Origin: Aphanomyces cochlioides
Lineage: Eukaryota; Oomycota; Saprolegniomycetes; Saprolegniales; Verrucalvaceae
NCBI GenBank assembly: GCA_019828595.1
Contig: JAHQRK010000016.1
Span: forward strand, 496,001 to 560,000
DNA: 64,000 nt
Reading direction: 5' to 3'
Each line of letters begins with the position of its first letter. Position 1 is the stretch's first letter. The notes beneath the pieces are model-generated. The model did not search any database. It was not told where the DNA came from and saw only the letters and a program-made list of their open reading frames with translations. The translations under genes were made by a program, and so were the position numbers. Below are positions 10,585 to 21,119 of the stretch, one piece after another.

Positions 10585-12039
10585 ATGCGTGTCCAAGTCT
10601 ACGTGAAGCGCTCCAACGGGGACAAGTTGACAGTTCAAGCAGAGCTGGATGGGACTGTCTTGGCCTTCAAGCAAGAGCTTGAAGCAGTGACGCAAGTCGA
10701 GCCGTCTCTCCAGCGTCTGATTTACAAGGGAAAGGTCATGAAGGACGAAAGCACGCTCGCTAGCTATGAAGTCGAAGCCGACCAAACTGTGTACTTTGTG
10801 AAAGGGGCGAGTAAACCAGCCACGACCCCATCGACACCTCCTGCACCTGCATCTGCACCTACTCCAGCACCAGCAGCCCCAACGGCATCGCCATTTGGTG
10901 CCACGCCACCTCCTGCCACTGCGAATGCATTTGCGAATCCGTTTGGCGGTGCCGGTGGAGCGTGGGGCATGCCACCCCCGAATGTCCAGAGCATGATGCA
11001 AAACCCAGAAATGATGCAGCAAATGATGGAATCCCCCATGGTGCAAAGCATGCTCAACAATCCCGAAATCATGCGCAGTATGATGCAAGCCAACCCAGCC
11101 ATGCGAACACTGCTGGAACAGAACCCCGAACTAAACCACGTCATGAACGACCCAGAATTGCTTCGCCGTAGCATGGAAGCCATGCGAAATCCTGCCGCCA
11201 TGCGAGAAATGATGCGCAGCCAAGACACAGCCCTCCGAAACATCGAATCCCATCCCGAAGGCTTTAACGCCCTGCGTCGCATGTATACTGAAGTACAGGA
11301 ACCTCTCATGAATGCTGCGTCTTCCAACGCTGGTATTGGATCTGGCAACGCGGCTTTTCCTATGCCAGGAGCTGTTGGTGGTGCAAGCAATGCCTCTTCT
11401 TCGACAACTTCGTCTTCGACGCCAAGCACGACGTCGACTGCGCCTGCAAATCCGTGGGCAACACCCTCTTCGACAGCCACTACTGCTGCAGCTAACCCAT
11501 GGGCTGCTGGGGCCGGCGTTGGTGGCTTTGGCGGTGGTCTTGGCGGTGGTTTCGACATAAACATGCTCAACAATCCCATGGTCCAGTCCATGATGCAACA
11601 AATGAGCCAGAACCCTCAGCTCCTCCGTAGCATGATGGAGATGAACCCACAGTTCCAGCAATTGGATCCAGCTACTCGTGAGATGATGCTCAACCCAGAA
11701 ATGTTGCGAACAATGATGAACCCTTCAAACCTTCAAGCCATGATGCAAATGCAGCAAGCCATGAGCCAACTGCAGTCATCTGGTGTCATTCCACCTGGTC
11801 TTGGCGCTCCTGGTGCGAATCCTTTCGGTGGTTTTGGCGGTATGCCATTTGGTGCTCCTGGTTCTGGAGCTGCTGGAGCTACCCCTGCAGCGACGAACCC
11901 AGAAGAACTATATGCGTCGCAGTTGACTCAACTGAGCGAGATGGGTTTTCCTAACCGAGAGCAGAACATCCGTGCGCTCCAAGCCACGTTTGGCAATGTC
12001 AATGCTGCTGTAGATCGAATTTTGAGTGGTTTGTCGTAA
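10585..12039 (+). CDS. UBQLN: Ubiquilin/Dsk2-like proteasome shuttle factor
   Basis: Intronless, 484 residues. The N-terminal ubiquitin-like domain spans about residues 1-73 (it ends near YEVEADQTVYFVKG) and is followed by a Pro/Ala/Thr-rich linker. A Met-rich STI1-type block covers about 130-225 (repeats of the form NPEMMQQMMESP and MNDPELLRRSMEAM). A Ser/Thr/Ala/Gly-rich linker follows, then a second STI1 block at about 330-390. The UBA domain is at about 440-484 (LSEMGFPNREQNIRALQATFGN). This is the complete ubiquilin domain order. The protein binds ubiquitinated or hydrophobic clients through UBA and STI1 and docks them to the proteasome through the UBL. Its stop codon sits 3 bp from that of the convergent kinesin-like gene. 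Confidence 0.95.
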   Translation: MRVQVYVKRSNGDKLTVQAELDGTVLAFKQELEAVTQVEPSLQRLIYKGKVMKDESTLASYEVEADQTVYFVKGASKPATTPSTPPAPASAPTPAPAAPTASPFGATPPPATANAFANPFGGAGGAWGMPPPNVQSMMQNPEMMQQMMESPMVQSMLNNPEIMRSMMQANPAMRTLLEQNPELNHVMNDPELLRRSMEAMRNPAAMREMMRSQDTALRNIESHPEGFNALRRMYTEVQEPLMNAASSNAGIGSGNAAFPMPGAVGGASNASSSTTSSSTPSTTSTAPANPWATPSSTATTAAANPWAAGAGVGGFGGGLGGGFDINMLNNPMVQSMMQQMSQNPQLLRSMMEMNPQFQQLDPATREMMLNPEMLRTMMNPSNLQAMMQMQQAMSQLQSSGVIPPGLGAPGANPFGGFGGMPFGAPGSGAAGATPAATNPEELYASQLTQLSEMGFPNREQNIRALQATFGNVNAAVDRILSGLS

Positions 12040-12042
12040 TTT

Positions 12043-13514
12043 TCAATGGAGCTGCTTGGCCACTACGAGTTGACTCTGAAGGACACGACAAGTCGCTTGC
12101 GCTTGGAGCCACTTCGTCTTGAAGGATGGACCATTCGTGACTGCTACATGCTTCTCAAGGTACGTCTTGCGCTTGGTTTCCATCTCCCACTGCCGCTTGA
12201 GCCATTCGTTTTCCCTAATGCCCACGCTGGTGACAAGCAAGATGGACACAATCGTTCGTACTCGACTATTGCTGCATATTTGATTTCATCTTGGACTTGC
12301 CGCTGCTTTGCAAGCGTCATCGCGGCGTTGTGAGCGGCTCGTTGCCTCTGAAGGTCATTGTTCGGTCAAATGAATTCGTAGCATGACGAAGATCGCACCT
12401 CCATGTCAGCAGTCATCGCTTGGATTGTTCGCTCGAGGGTTTCAATCTTGTGATGAGCTTGTGTAAGCTTGACGGCAAGGGTTGCCTTGGACGTCTCGAG
12501 ATCCTTGGTAGCATTCGTCAAGGACGAAACTTGTTGCTCTAGAGCTCGACGAGTCGCTAGCGCTTGGATCGCACTCTGGTCAGCACATTTGGCAACGTGG
12601 TCGGCGAGCTTATTGGTCACACGAATGTTCAACCACCGCTTCCATTTGAATGTAGCAATGAGAGTGTTCAGAGTGACTTCTGTCGAGCTGGAGGAGTCCA
12701 AGACTGTCCACACAGAGCACTCAGTGGTGCGCCGAGCGTGTGGCTCGAGATGCGTCAAGATAGCCGACGAGCCTGTGTCGAGTAAATCTGCAAACCAGGG
12801 GAAACAACCGCCAGACGAAAGCATCATTGTTGCGAGGGAACAGCACGTGAGCCACGCGCCGCTAGCTTGTGGGAGCTGGACGCGAAAGATAAGATGGTCT
12901 TCTGCATCAATAGAGATCAACTGAATGTATTTCATGAACGCTCGAATGTCATGCGACTACCAGGAAGATGAAAGCCGGCTCAGTCAAATTGACAAACCTC
13001 TTTCAGATGCAATCTGGTGGGAGGTCCGTGTTCTTTTGTGCTTGGTGAGATCTGGATAGCAGTAGGATCACTCAAATGATCATAAATTTCTTCTCCAATG
13101 CCGTAGAGCTCGACGACAATTATAGACGGATCAGCGCGTTGGCGAAGGGTCGCCAGAATGGCTGGAATCATGTTTTGGAGCCACAATCCACTCAAAGCCC
13201 CTGTGTGCAGCAGAACATGATGATGGCCTTGCATGAAGCCTCCAAGCTCAGATGACCATACAGGTGGCATGTCATTGAGACTTCCAATCGAGTGGAATCG
13301 CAACGACTTGGATGTTATGCCATCTCGCCACTGGACACTGTCGGGGCTGACGATTTCAAACTGCTTGGGAAATACGGCTCCCTAGTCGAATTGATTCTAT
13401 CCTGGCAGCAAAGGAATACATACTGGTGCTTTGAGCAGACGTAAGTTGTACTTGAACCTAAAATGATCGAGTTATGTCTGTCATGGGATCCCTCACAGCG
13501 TCTTACTTCGTCAT
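12043..13514 (-). CDS. Kinesin-like protein with degenerate motor domain and C-terminal coiled coil
   Basis: Six exons (13507-13514, 13425-13457, 12998-13382, 12399-12956, 12250-12347, 12043-12214) sum to 1254 nt, 417 residues. The first exon is only 8 nt (ATGACGAA). Kinesin-like landmarks appear in order: VVELYGIGEEIYDHLSDP (cf. EIYNExIYDLL), DAEDHLIFRVQLP (cf. SSRSHxIFxI), PWFADLLDTGSSAILTHLEP (cf. P-x-R-x-S-x-L-T-x-L-L) and STEVTLNTLIATFKWKRWL (cf. ET-x-x-TLxFA). The P-loop GQTGSGKT is absent; the aligned region reads HTGALSGL. After the motor-like part come about 180 residues of heptad-rich coiled coil. I infer a non-hydrolysing or strongly diverged kinesin. The family call is based on pattern order, not overall identity. 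Confidence 0.55.
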
Positions 13515-14208
13515 TGAGGTGGAGTTTTCAAGAAAGATCGCGTTGTTCGCCAATCGGCGCACCCGGATAATATCCGGATATCAATTTGAACACTTAAGAA
13601 ACCGCGAATATGTCCAAACTTCCAAGCACCAAAGCTTATTCCAGAAGGGTCCTCTTCATCATGTATTGATTCATCTTGAATACCATTTCGAGCTTAGCTC
13701 ATAGCAACAGATTTCTTTTCACGGAAGTCCAGACCATTCCTCGAGTGTTGAGGCACTGTTGTCGTGTTGACGTGGTCCTTTGACTTGAATGAAGTATAGT
13801 ATACAATATGCAAGTTTATCAGTCGACAACTTGACAATCAGGCAAGGCAAATCGACATATATTAATCAAGATGTTTTTAATATTGTGACTACTAGCACTA
13901 TTTCGTCGTCCTACTTTTGGACATCAATTTATCATTTGGCTAAGCGTTTTTCACAGCGTTAGCTAGTGGAATGCTTCTAAAGTGAATTTGGAAGCGCTGG
14001 AAATTGAAAAAAAGCGAGTGTTTCACTGATGCATTTGGATGAAATACATGAAAAAACTGCATGATATCATGTGTTTGATCGTCGTATCGGATGAGATTTT
14101 CTCCTTCTCGGTTTGTGTCACGCTGTGATTGGCTCATACTTTTCAGGGTGAAAACTCAAAAAATGACGTGTCGGCTGGATCAACGCAGCTCATTCTTCAA
14201 CTCTTCTC
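13515..14208. other. Divergent promoter region (kinesin-like / SEC62 copy 1)
   Basis: No coding frame was recognised. A paired ATCCGG element lies 48-66 bp upstream of the kinesin-like ATG. The remainder is AT-rich. Confidence 0.5.
13562..13580 (-). promoter_or_regulatory. Paired ATCCGG element upstream of the kinesin-like gene
   Basis: CCCGGATA at 13562-13569 and TATCCGGATA at 13571-13580 start 48 bp from the ATG at 13514. Function is inferred from recurrence. Confidence 0.4.
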
Positions 14209-15054
14209 ATGGCCGCCACTCTGTCGGTCTTGGATGCGGCGCTGGAATCGCCAGTGAAGGCTGCACCATCTGATGCCATGCTATTTGACTTTGAGGCGAC
14301 CAAGGTTTTTGCAGACGCGTTGGTCTTGACGACGTCCAAGCGAGAAGGCATTGAGCTCGACCGTCGTGTGGTCTACTTTCGAGGCAAAGATGTTCGCAAA
14401 CGGTTTCCAGAGGCCAACGACATTGACAACATTGGACAGTCTCTCATTGAGCATGGGTTTATCCACAAGTGCATCCGCGTGAAGAAAACCAACCATACAG
14501 GAACGACATACACCATCTTGCAACCCACGCACGACCAGGAGTTCACCGAAGATGGAGTGTATACGTGGATGTATGAAGGACCAACGTATTGGCGCAATTT
14601 TCTGAGTGGCTCGTTTCTTCTAGCCCTTGGATGTGCTGTTTTTTATCCCGTGTGGCCGGCATGGGGGCAGAAAATGCTTTGGGATTCTGGCGTGACTGTC
14701 TGCCTTGGTGTATCCGCCTGCTTGGCTCTCCGTTTCGTGGTGTGGCTGACAGTATGGATTGCAACAGGAAGCCACCTTCGTCTCGTGCCACAACTTCCTC
14801 GTTTGCAGCCAATCTTTGAAGTTTACCCCAAGAAGGAGAAAATGTATCTCACTCGTTGCTTTGTGCTTCTCGTCCTGATTGCTACTGGTGTCTATTTTGC
14901 GTACTACCCACCAGTGTGCCAGAAGAAAGGTTACGTCGGTCTCGGCCAGAAACTCGTCAAGCAAGCGTACAAGGGAACAATCTTGCAGCGATTTTCACCA
15001 CAAGAGAAGGAGTTTATGTACACCGTGCTGCGCATCATGCGCCGCATCTTCTAG
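14209..15054 (+). CDS. SEC62: Sec62-like ER translocation protein, copy 1
   Basis: Intronless, 281 residues. The N-terminal cytosolic domain has the Sec62 pattern: RRVVYFRGKDVRKRF, then LIEHGFIHKCIRV and YTWMYEGPTYWRNF. The hydrophobic spans FLSGSFLLALGCAVFYPVWP and CLGVSACLALRFVVWLTVW follow, and a third hydrophobic stretch at about 218-238 precedes a short basic tail. Sec62 works with Sec61/Sec63 in post-translational translocation of short secretory precursors into the ER. The yeast protein has two spans, so the third stretch is worth noting. The acidic C-terminal tail of copy 2 is missing here. A second, strongly diverged copy lies 0.7 kb downstream on the same strand. Confidence 0.85.
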   Translation: MAATLSVLDAALESPVKAAPSDAMLFDFEATKVFADALVLTTSKREGIELDRRVVYFRGKDVRKRFPEANDIDNIGQSLIEHGFIHKCIRVKKTNHTGTTYTILQPTHDQEFTEDGVYTWMYEGPTYWRNFLSGSFLLALGCAVFYPVWPAWGQKMLWDSGVTVCLGVSACLALRFVVWLTVWIATGSHLRLVPQLPRLQPIFEVYPKKEKMYLTRCFVLLVLIATGVYFAYYPPVCQKKGYVGLGQKLVKQAYKGTILQRFSPQEKEFMYTVLRIMRRIF

Positions 15055-15766
15055 GAAACGAATACTAGCAAACGAAATTCTAAATTATCTTAAACTAATG
15101 GAAAGGTTAACTCACTAAACGCTTTATCCAGACGTTGCAGGGGCATTTAATCATCACATTGGCAACCATAGCCCCCTTATGAACAAAGTTCCGTGGAAGT
15201 CGATCATTCCAACGGTATTGACTATTGTCTGATGAAGCGTCATGTGTCAATTTGATCTTTTAATAATGACGGTAACCTAATGGAGCTTTGCATAGCTGCA
15301 AGTATGTAAAGTCCTCGAAATGGACCTGCAGTTACCCGACCAACCAGCTCCGCCGTAACCACTCCAGGTACTGACACTAGTTGCAAACTCTCGTCAAGAT
15401 GGCGCCGTTATCATCCAAGTCAAGCAGCTCAACGAGTGGGAGGCTGTGCCGTTGTATAGAATGCTCGAAAGGAACATCTTCCACGTTGCACTTCATTTTG
15501 TAACATTCTATCATTCTACATCACCAATCGACCAATCAGAGTGCCGAACTGACTGTCAATTGTTAATTGTGACGAAAAGAACAATCTCGAATACAAATTT
15601 CAAGTGAAAATGCGGTTGACGCTACATTTTGGTCGTTTGTTACTTTACGGTAAACTTGACGTCAAATTTCTCACGTATCCGTATAGAAATAAGCTTGATA
15701 ATTGTATGCAATGGTGGCCACGTCAGCAATGTTGTTCGCGAGTCTTTCATTTCGAAAAAGTAAACG
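15055..15766. other. Spacer between the two SEC62 genes
   Basis: No recognisable gene. It should contain the terminator of copy 1 and the promoter of copy 2. Confidence 0.5.
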
Positions 15767-16806
15767 ATGGCCGCCGAATGTTGCGATGACCACGAGCATG
15801 AAGCTGCTCCGCACACAGTTGCTGGCCCACAGACGCCCGAGGTAGCAAAATATTCATGGTGAGGATGTTCAAGTATATGTAGGAAGAAGCGGAATTCAAA
15901 AAGGTCAAGAAAATGGCAGATTTCCTCCGTGGTCGTAAAGGAATGCCAGTCCGCCAAGCCATTGAATCGGGTCGACGTGTTGAATTCTTTCGTGGCGACA
16001 AGCTAGGCAAGTTTCTCCTCAACAACAAAGATGCAGAACGCTACTGCCCATCTCCAGTGACGGAGAAAGCCCATGGAATTGAAATGGGCCAGTTGTTGAT
16101 TGCCCATGGATTTATCCACCGCAGCCTCCGTGATGAAGCCAACAAGAAGTTTTTGAAACCTGCCAAAGACAGTGAATTTGTTGCGGATGGATACTATACG
16201 TGGTTGTACGATGGCCCGACGACGTTCCGCAACTTTCTCACGACATTACTTATCATTGGCTTTACAGGCTTGGTGTGCTACCCGATTTGGCCACAATGGA
16301 TCAAAGTGATTGTGTGGTATTGCTCGGTCACATTTTTGATCTTCATCTTTGTCTTTTGCATCGTGCGGCTCTTTGCTTTCTTCATCTTGTGGCTGGTCGG
16401 GATTGAATTTTGGTTTTTGCCGAATATTTTCGACGACAATTTGGGCGTGGTCGACTCGTTCAAGCCGTTGTACAGCCTTCGAAACACAGATCCGAGCGAG
16501 CGCAAGTATCGTGCGATTGCATTTGTTCTCTTCTTGCTCATGTGTATTTGGATTGCGCAACAACCAACCGACTTTGACGAATATATGGAATTGACCAAGC
16601 AGTTTACCGACGACATTTATTCTGGTAAACTCCTCGACGACATGAGCCAAAGCCAGCGCGAAAACATTGACAAGATGAAAGTGCCGGACCTCGAAGAACT
16701 CATGAAGGACGAAAATACGGACATCTTTTCAGAAAAGGACGAAGAAGCGATTGTTGATAGCTTCATGGACGGCCTCTTCAACGAAGAAGAGAAGGAAGAT
16801 CTTTAG
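15767..16806 (+). CDS. SEC62: Sec62-like ER translocation protein, copy 2
   Basis: Two exons, 15767-15841 and 15883-16806, with a 41-bp GT-AG intron. The first exon encodes 25 residues rich in His, Asp and Glu and joins in frame to EEAEFKKVKKMADFLRG, giving 332 residues. The Sec62 features are VEFFRGDKLGKFL, LLIAHGFIHRSL, GYYTWLYDGPTTFRNF, the spans FLTTLLIIGFTGLVCYPIWP and about 30 hydrophobic residues around FLIFIFVFCIVRLFAF, and a further span AIAFVLFLLMCIWIA. The C-terminal tail is strongly acidic (DEEAIVDSFMDGLFNEEEKEDL region), unlike copy 1. The conserved core resembles copy 1, but intron content and tails differ, so the duplication is old. Confidence 0.88.
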
Positions 16807-17414
16807 TTTCTTATATATAATGATCAATCGCTTGAACGACCGAGATATCGGTGGCGCGACTTCGTCTAATTTTAGATCTACTATTTGATTGGCTAGAATT
16901 TCCGGACAAACGAACAGACGACAAAACTGGCATCGACCACCGATACGTTTGTTTCTTCCACGGCAGCGAACAACAAACTCATAAAAGCCACCACTGAGCT
17001 AGAGGAAATGGAAGGCCTTCAAGCTTAAGATAGCCATGTTTACCTCATGTGCAGACCTCGTTGGTCAACAGTCGCTCAATATTGCGACTGCAGAATTATG
17101 TGGAAGCTGGCTGTGCTTTCAAGTCAGTGAATTTAACATGCCAAGCAGATGACGCTACGGCAATGTGCGATTGCTAAGAGGACAGGACTCTCCTTACGTT
17201 CCTAGCTGCAACAGATGTAAGGAGAACAAGTGTGTTCAAGTCATGTCATGTCAACAAGAGAGAGTGACGACCTCCTAATGTTCCTGTACTATTATTCAAC
17301 GGACTTTCTCTCACATCTGCAAGCAAAATGACAAGTTCTATCAAATCTTGAATTGTCAAATGATGTCATTGACACGTTGGTGCTTACCCGCGGGATTTGC
17401 TGATTTATCTCGCC
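16807..17414. other. Spacer upstream of the elongase gene
   Basis: No gene can be supported. A short minus-strand frame around 16900-16990 (MSLLFAAVEETNVSVV...) could be the last exon of something, but no upstream exons were convincing. Confidence 0.35.
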
Positions 17415-18492
17415 ATGGACAGCAGTAGCAGCAGCAGTCGAGAGCTTTTTCTTCATGAAGAATACCCGTGGCTTTCACCTTTGCATCCATTTGAGTTTGA
17501 GAACAACTTTGTACGGTTGGCCGTCTAACCAGTCAGGACTCATAAACGGATGTAGATTCTGACATGGCAGATTGGCATTTGTCGCGAGACTTTCCCTTTA
17601 TGCATTGCCCTTTGTCTTATCTACTGCTTGGCTTGCTTTGGTGGGAAGAAAGTGATGGCAACACGCAGATCATTTGACTTGAAATGGCATGAAGAATGGG
17701 CATTGCCATGTTAACTCCGCTCTTCTCTCTAGGACACTGGCCTTGTGGAACTTGAGCCTGGCGTTGTTTAGTGCCTGCGGTGCCATCCGCACTGTTCCAT
17801 TTCTCATCAATTCAATCGTCCGTCGTGGATTTCATCACTCAGTATGCAGTGATGCGACTTTGCACTACGGCAATGGTCCTGTTGGTCTTTGGGTCTGTTT
17901 GTTTATCTTTTCCAAGGCAGGAACTCCATCACGACGTGGATATGAAGCTTTCGTGTAGATTCCAGAGCTATTGGACACGTTTTTCATCGTCGTGCGGAAG
18001 AAACCATTGCTCTTTCTCCATTGGTACCATCACGTGACCGTCTTGCTCTTCTGTTGGCACGCCTACTCGGTTCGTTCTCCAAGGTAATGCTCTCGTTGTC
18101 CGATTTGCTCCGACAATTCATGTAGCGGTCTTTACTTTGTCGCGATGAACTACTTGGTGCATGCCATCATGTATTCGTATTACTTCTTTACCACACTGGG
18201 CTATCGACCACGTTGGGCTCTAGTAGTGACAGTCTTGCAACTGAGCCAGGTAAGCAAGGAAAGCTCGCTATCAGTACCAACTAGTCCGCGGCTACAGATG
18301 GTTGTAGGCGTGGCAGTGTGCACTTGGAGTCTTTTCTACCTGTCAACGGATCGGTTGTGCCATGGAGATGCATCAAATCTCAAGTGGGGTTTGGCCATGT
18401 ACGCGAGTTACCTTGCTCTCTTTGTGCATTTCTTCATCGAGCGGTATTTCCAGCGAGCTGCTAAACCAATTCACGCCAAGAAAAGTCTCTGA
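17415..18492 (+). CDS. ELO-family very-long-chain fatty acid elongase
   Basis: Six exons (17415-17510, 17556-17686, 17733-17916, 17959-18083, 18126-18249, 18298-18492) sum to 855 nt, 284 residues. ELO landmarks in order: [44 protein letters not shown] (the histidine box HxxHH is complete) and [15 protein letters not shown]. Multiple hydrophobic spans and a basic C terminus ending KKSL suggest ER residence. The enzyme condenses malonyl-CoA with an acyl-CoA in the ER membrane. Introns 2 and 3 begin with GC rather than GT, and both are needed to keep conserved motifs contiguous. The stop lies 5 bp from the stop of the convergent TPR gene. Confidence 0.9.
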
Positions 18493-18497
18493 GATGA

Positions 18498-20447
18498 TTA
18501 TTCCACGATGGTGTTAAGATATGTCATCATTTCCTTGATGAGTTTCTTGTCGGCGCGTTTGCGATGCTTGACCACGAGCTGCAGTCGACTCCACGCTGTG
18601 CGAATATCACCAGCGAGCGCTAAATGCTGTTTAGTCTTGGCCACTACTTGATGTGCTCGTTGCAGGTCTTCCTTTGCCTGCTTGGTATCGTGAACAGCCA
18701 AGCTGAGCACGCCCCTTTGACAACACGATGAGGTTACTGATGGATAGCGTGCTTCCTACCGCAAGTAGAGTGCTGGGACGTCGTTAGGAAAGCGCTCCAG
18801 TGCATACGCTAAGCATTCAATGGCTTCCCGTGTTTGCTTGAGTCCATGGAGACACTTGGCACTGTTCATGCACAATTGCAGGCGGAGGTCGTTGATCGCC
18901 CCAAGTTCAGCAGCCACTGGGCGAACTCGATGGAGAGGTATATTGTCTTGTTCACTGTCATCGTCAAAGACAACATCCACGGAGCCATTGTCATTCGAGT
19001 CGCTGACCATGCCTTGAAGCCATACTCCGCCTGCCATTTGAACCTACGGCTTTCTTATCCACTAAACTTCACACGACTGTTCTTACTTTGACAGTCTGGC
19101 CGACGGAAAGTGGGGAAGACAGTGCCTGACGACAATCGTTTGCTTCAGCTACCGCCAGTGTACTCAGCGCCAGTCGATAGAACGACCTTGCAGCCGTATG
19201 ATTGCCTAGATTGAGATAAGAACCAGTGGAGAACAAGTAGAATGACCAGCAACGAACCAATTGTTGCCAGATTCTTTCAGTGCCGAAGCTGTCGCGAGTG
19301 CATCTTTCAATGACAAATCAGCTTGTAACGTTGGCAACGAGATCAAGCTGCCACTGCGGTACTCCAGAGCATCAATCTCTTCAGCCCAACGGCTAAGATC
19401 TGAGGCTTGTTTGGCTGCAAAATATGCAATCACGCCTCGAAAATGTGGCTCCTTAATGAACTGAGAGCCAAAATCCAAGTCTTGGACCATGTGCTCGATC
19501 ACACGACTCATTTCGGACCACACTACTTTGAGCTTGCACAAGGCCAAGTGCAGCACGACGTGGCAAAAGCGATCGTATCCTATCGAGACCATTGAGACGA
19601 CACAGGATGGCAAAAGAGATACCATTGACGCTGCTTTGACGCGGAAATAAGACAGACTCGATCTTACAGAGGAAGAACAAGCAGCCATGATAAAACTCAA
19701 AGTTTTCACGGTGCAAACCGTAGTCGTGACATACAAGACGGACAAGTCCCGATGCATACACTGCTTTGACATCATCGACAGAGGAAATCAAATGCCCGAC
19801 CATCGTCAAAAGAGCAGCTTCGTTCGTCAGAACATACCATTGCTTGACTAATTCGCAAAACGCAAGACCAGACTCTGGATCGACCAAGTCATGGAATGAA
19901 CTCGAAGATAATGGAGCAAACGAAAAAGGATCTTGCTCTGCTACCGAACACACCAGGGCTGCGAACGTATGAGCAACCTATACGCATAGCTTTGCACACG
20001 TGTTCAAGTTTAAAAATGTACCAAGGACGTAGATTGCAGGCTGCTCACGTCGCGCAATATAATGGCAGCGTCATAGAGTTGTCGACGCCAAGACCAAAAT
20101 TCTGGTTGAAATGCAACACCAGTTTCGGCAATTTGGCTGAGAGATCTCCAGAATGGAACGTGTAGATCATTCTCTGGATCAGTAAGCGCTTCAGACTTGA
20201 TCAAGTAATGCAAAATCTACGGCAGAGTGGTCAAGATTCGTCTGGATCGTGATTGAGTTCTTACGTTGCAATCTCGCCATGCTTTTGCGACCTTTGGGAG
20301 ATCTGTGCTCTCACTTAGAACACGTAATGCATTAGCTTGAAGATCAACGTCACCGTCGCTAGGCTTGGTTGCAAGCGACACTAAGATCTGAATGCCATGA
20401 TCCGATCTCAAGTGGACAACCAACTCGTCCACCGCCGCCTCCGTCAT
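18498..20447 (-). CDS. TPR protein with embedded Tudor-like segment, unknown function
   Basis: Seven exons (20265-20447, 20049-20216, 19668-19977, 19247-19630, 19087-19205, 18760-19043, 18498-18714) sum to 1665 nt, 554 residues. Residues 1 to about 360 look all-helical and armadillo-like (VDELVVHLRSDHGIQILVSL, HTFAALVCSVAEQDPFSF). A TPR motif follows (ALKESGNNWFVAGNHTAARS...YRLAL). Then comes a segment of Tudor/SH3 type (VGQTVKVQMAGGVWLQGMV followed by DVVFDDDSEQDNIPLHRVRPV), more TPR-like helices (CMNSAKCLHGLKQTREAIECL) and a basic C terminus. TPRs usually bind peptides of chaperones or complexes. The combination suggests a scaffold, but I do not recognise an orthologue. A paired CCGG element sits 9 bp before the ATG. 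Confidence 0.75.
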
Positions 20448-21119
20448 GACCACTTTAACCGGTAAGAATACATTCCGGATAAAACTACTAGATATTATAG
20501 AATAATATAATGAATAATTTCAAAAACCTGTACTAAATAATATCTGAGCTGCTTTGACATTCCAAACGGAAAGGTCGCTTGGAACATCAATTCACATCGA
20601 AATTTGCAGCTCACTTGACACGAAGATTTGGCGTTTTATCTGGACTAGAGTTTAAGTGACAGAAGCTGTCAAGATTTGCAGAATTCAGCAAAATGCCCTT
20701 GCCAAAGTTATCATTTATGAGAGTTTTTTCTCTGCCGGCGTTGTCCTCGCTGCGTAAACACAGCGCACTCACATCAATTCAGACATTGTACACTGTACTG
20801 GACTCATATCATATTCGATTTGCATGAAATTCAAGAAGGAAAACAGCTCTGTTCTGCATTGGACATGAAGATCTCAGCTTCTTTGGCCTCCAGGATCTTT
20901 CCACTTTGTTGCAGTTCCCACGCAGTCGGTGGCCTTTTTATCGATTCCAAGCTTCTTGAATTTAATATTACAATTTATTTTGTTATTTGTATGAAATATA
21001 TTAATATAATGGCTTCTGCGAGAAGTTGACTGCCACGTTGTTGTCAAGTGACGCAAAGAAGATGGAGATCGGCAGGCAAGATAAATAGAGCTGTATTGAA
21101 TGAGGACGCCTAAGGTCAT
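20448..21119. other. Spacer between the TPR and PX genes
   Basis: AT-rich sequence with no supported gene. It holds a paired CCGG element at 20456-20481, immediately before the TPR gene start. Confidence 0.45.
20456..20481 (-). promoter_or_regulatory. Paired CCGG element upstream of the TPR gene
   Basis: TAACCGGTAA (20456-20465) and ATTCCGGATAA (about 20472-20482) begin 9 bp from the ATG at 20447. Regulatory role inferred. Confidence 0.4.

Noticed and set aside
10764..11591. 275-codon minus-strand ORF opposite ubiquilin
   Set aside because: Mirror of the GC-rich, repetitive ubiquilin coding frame; no domain of its own.
12469..12924. 151-codon plus-strand ORF
   Set aside because: Antisense to the long kinesin-like exon; the minus-strand exon chain has proper splice sites and a length divisible by three.
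12043..13514. SAS-6-like centriolar protein
   Set aside because: A globular head plus coiled coil would fit, but the ordered kinesin-type motifs through the neck explain the head better.
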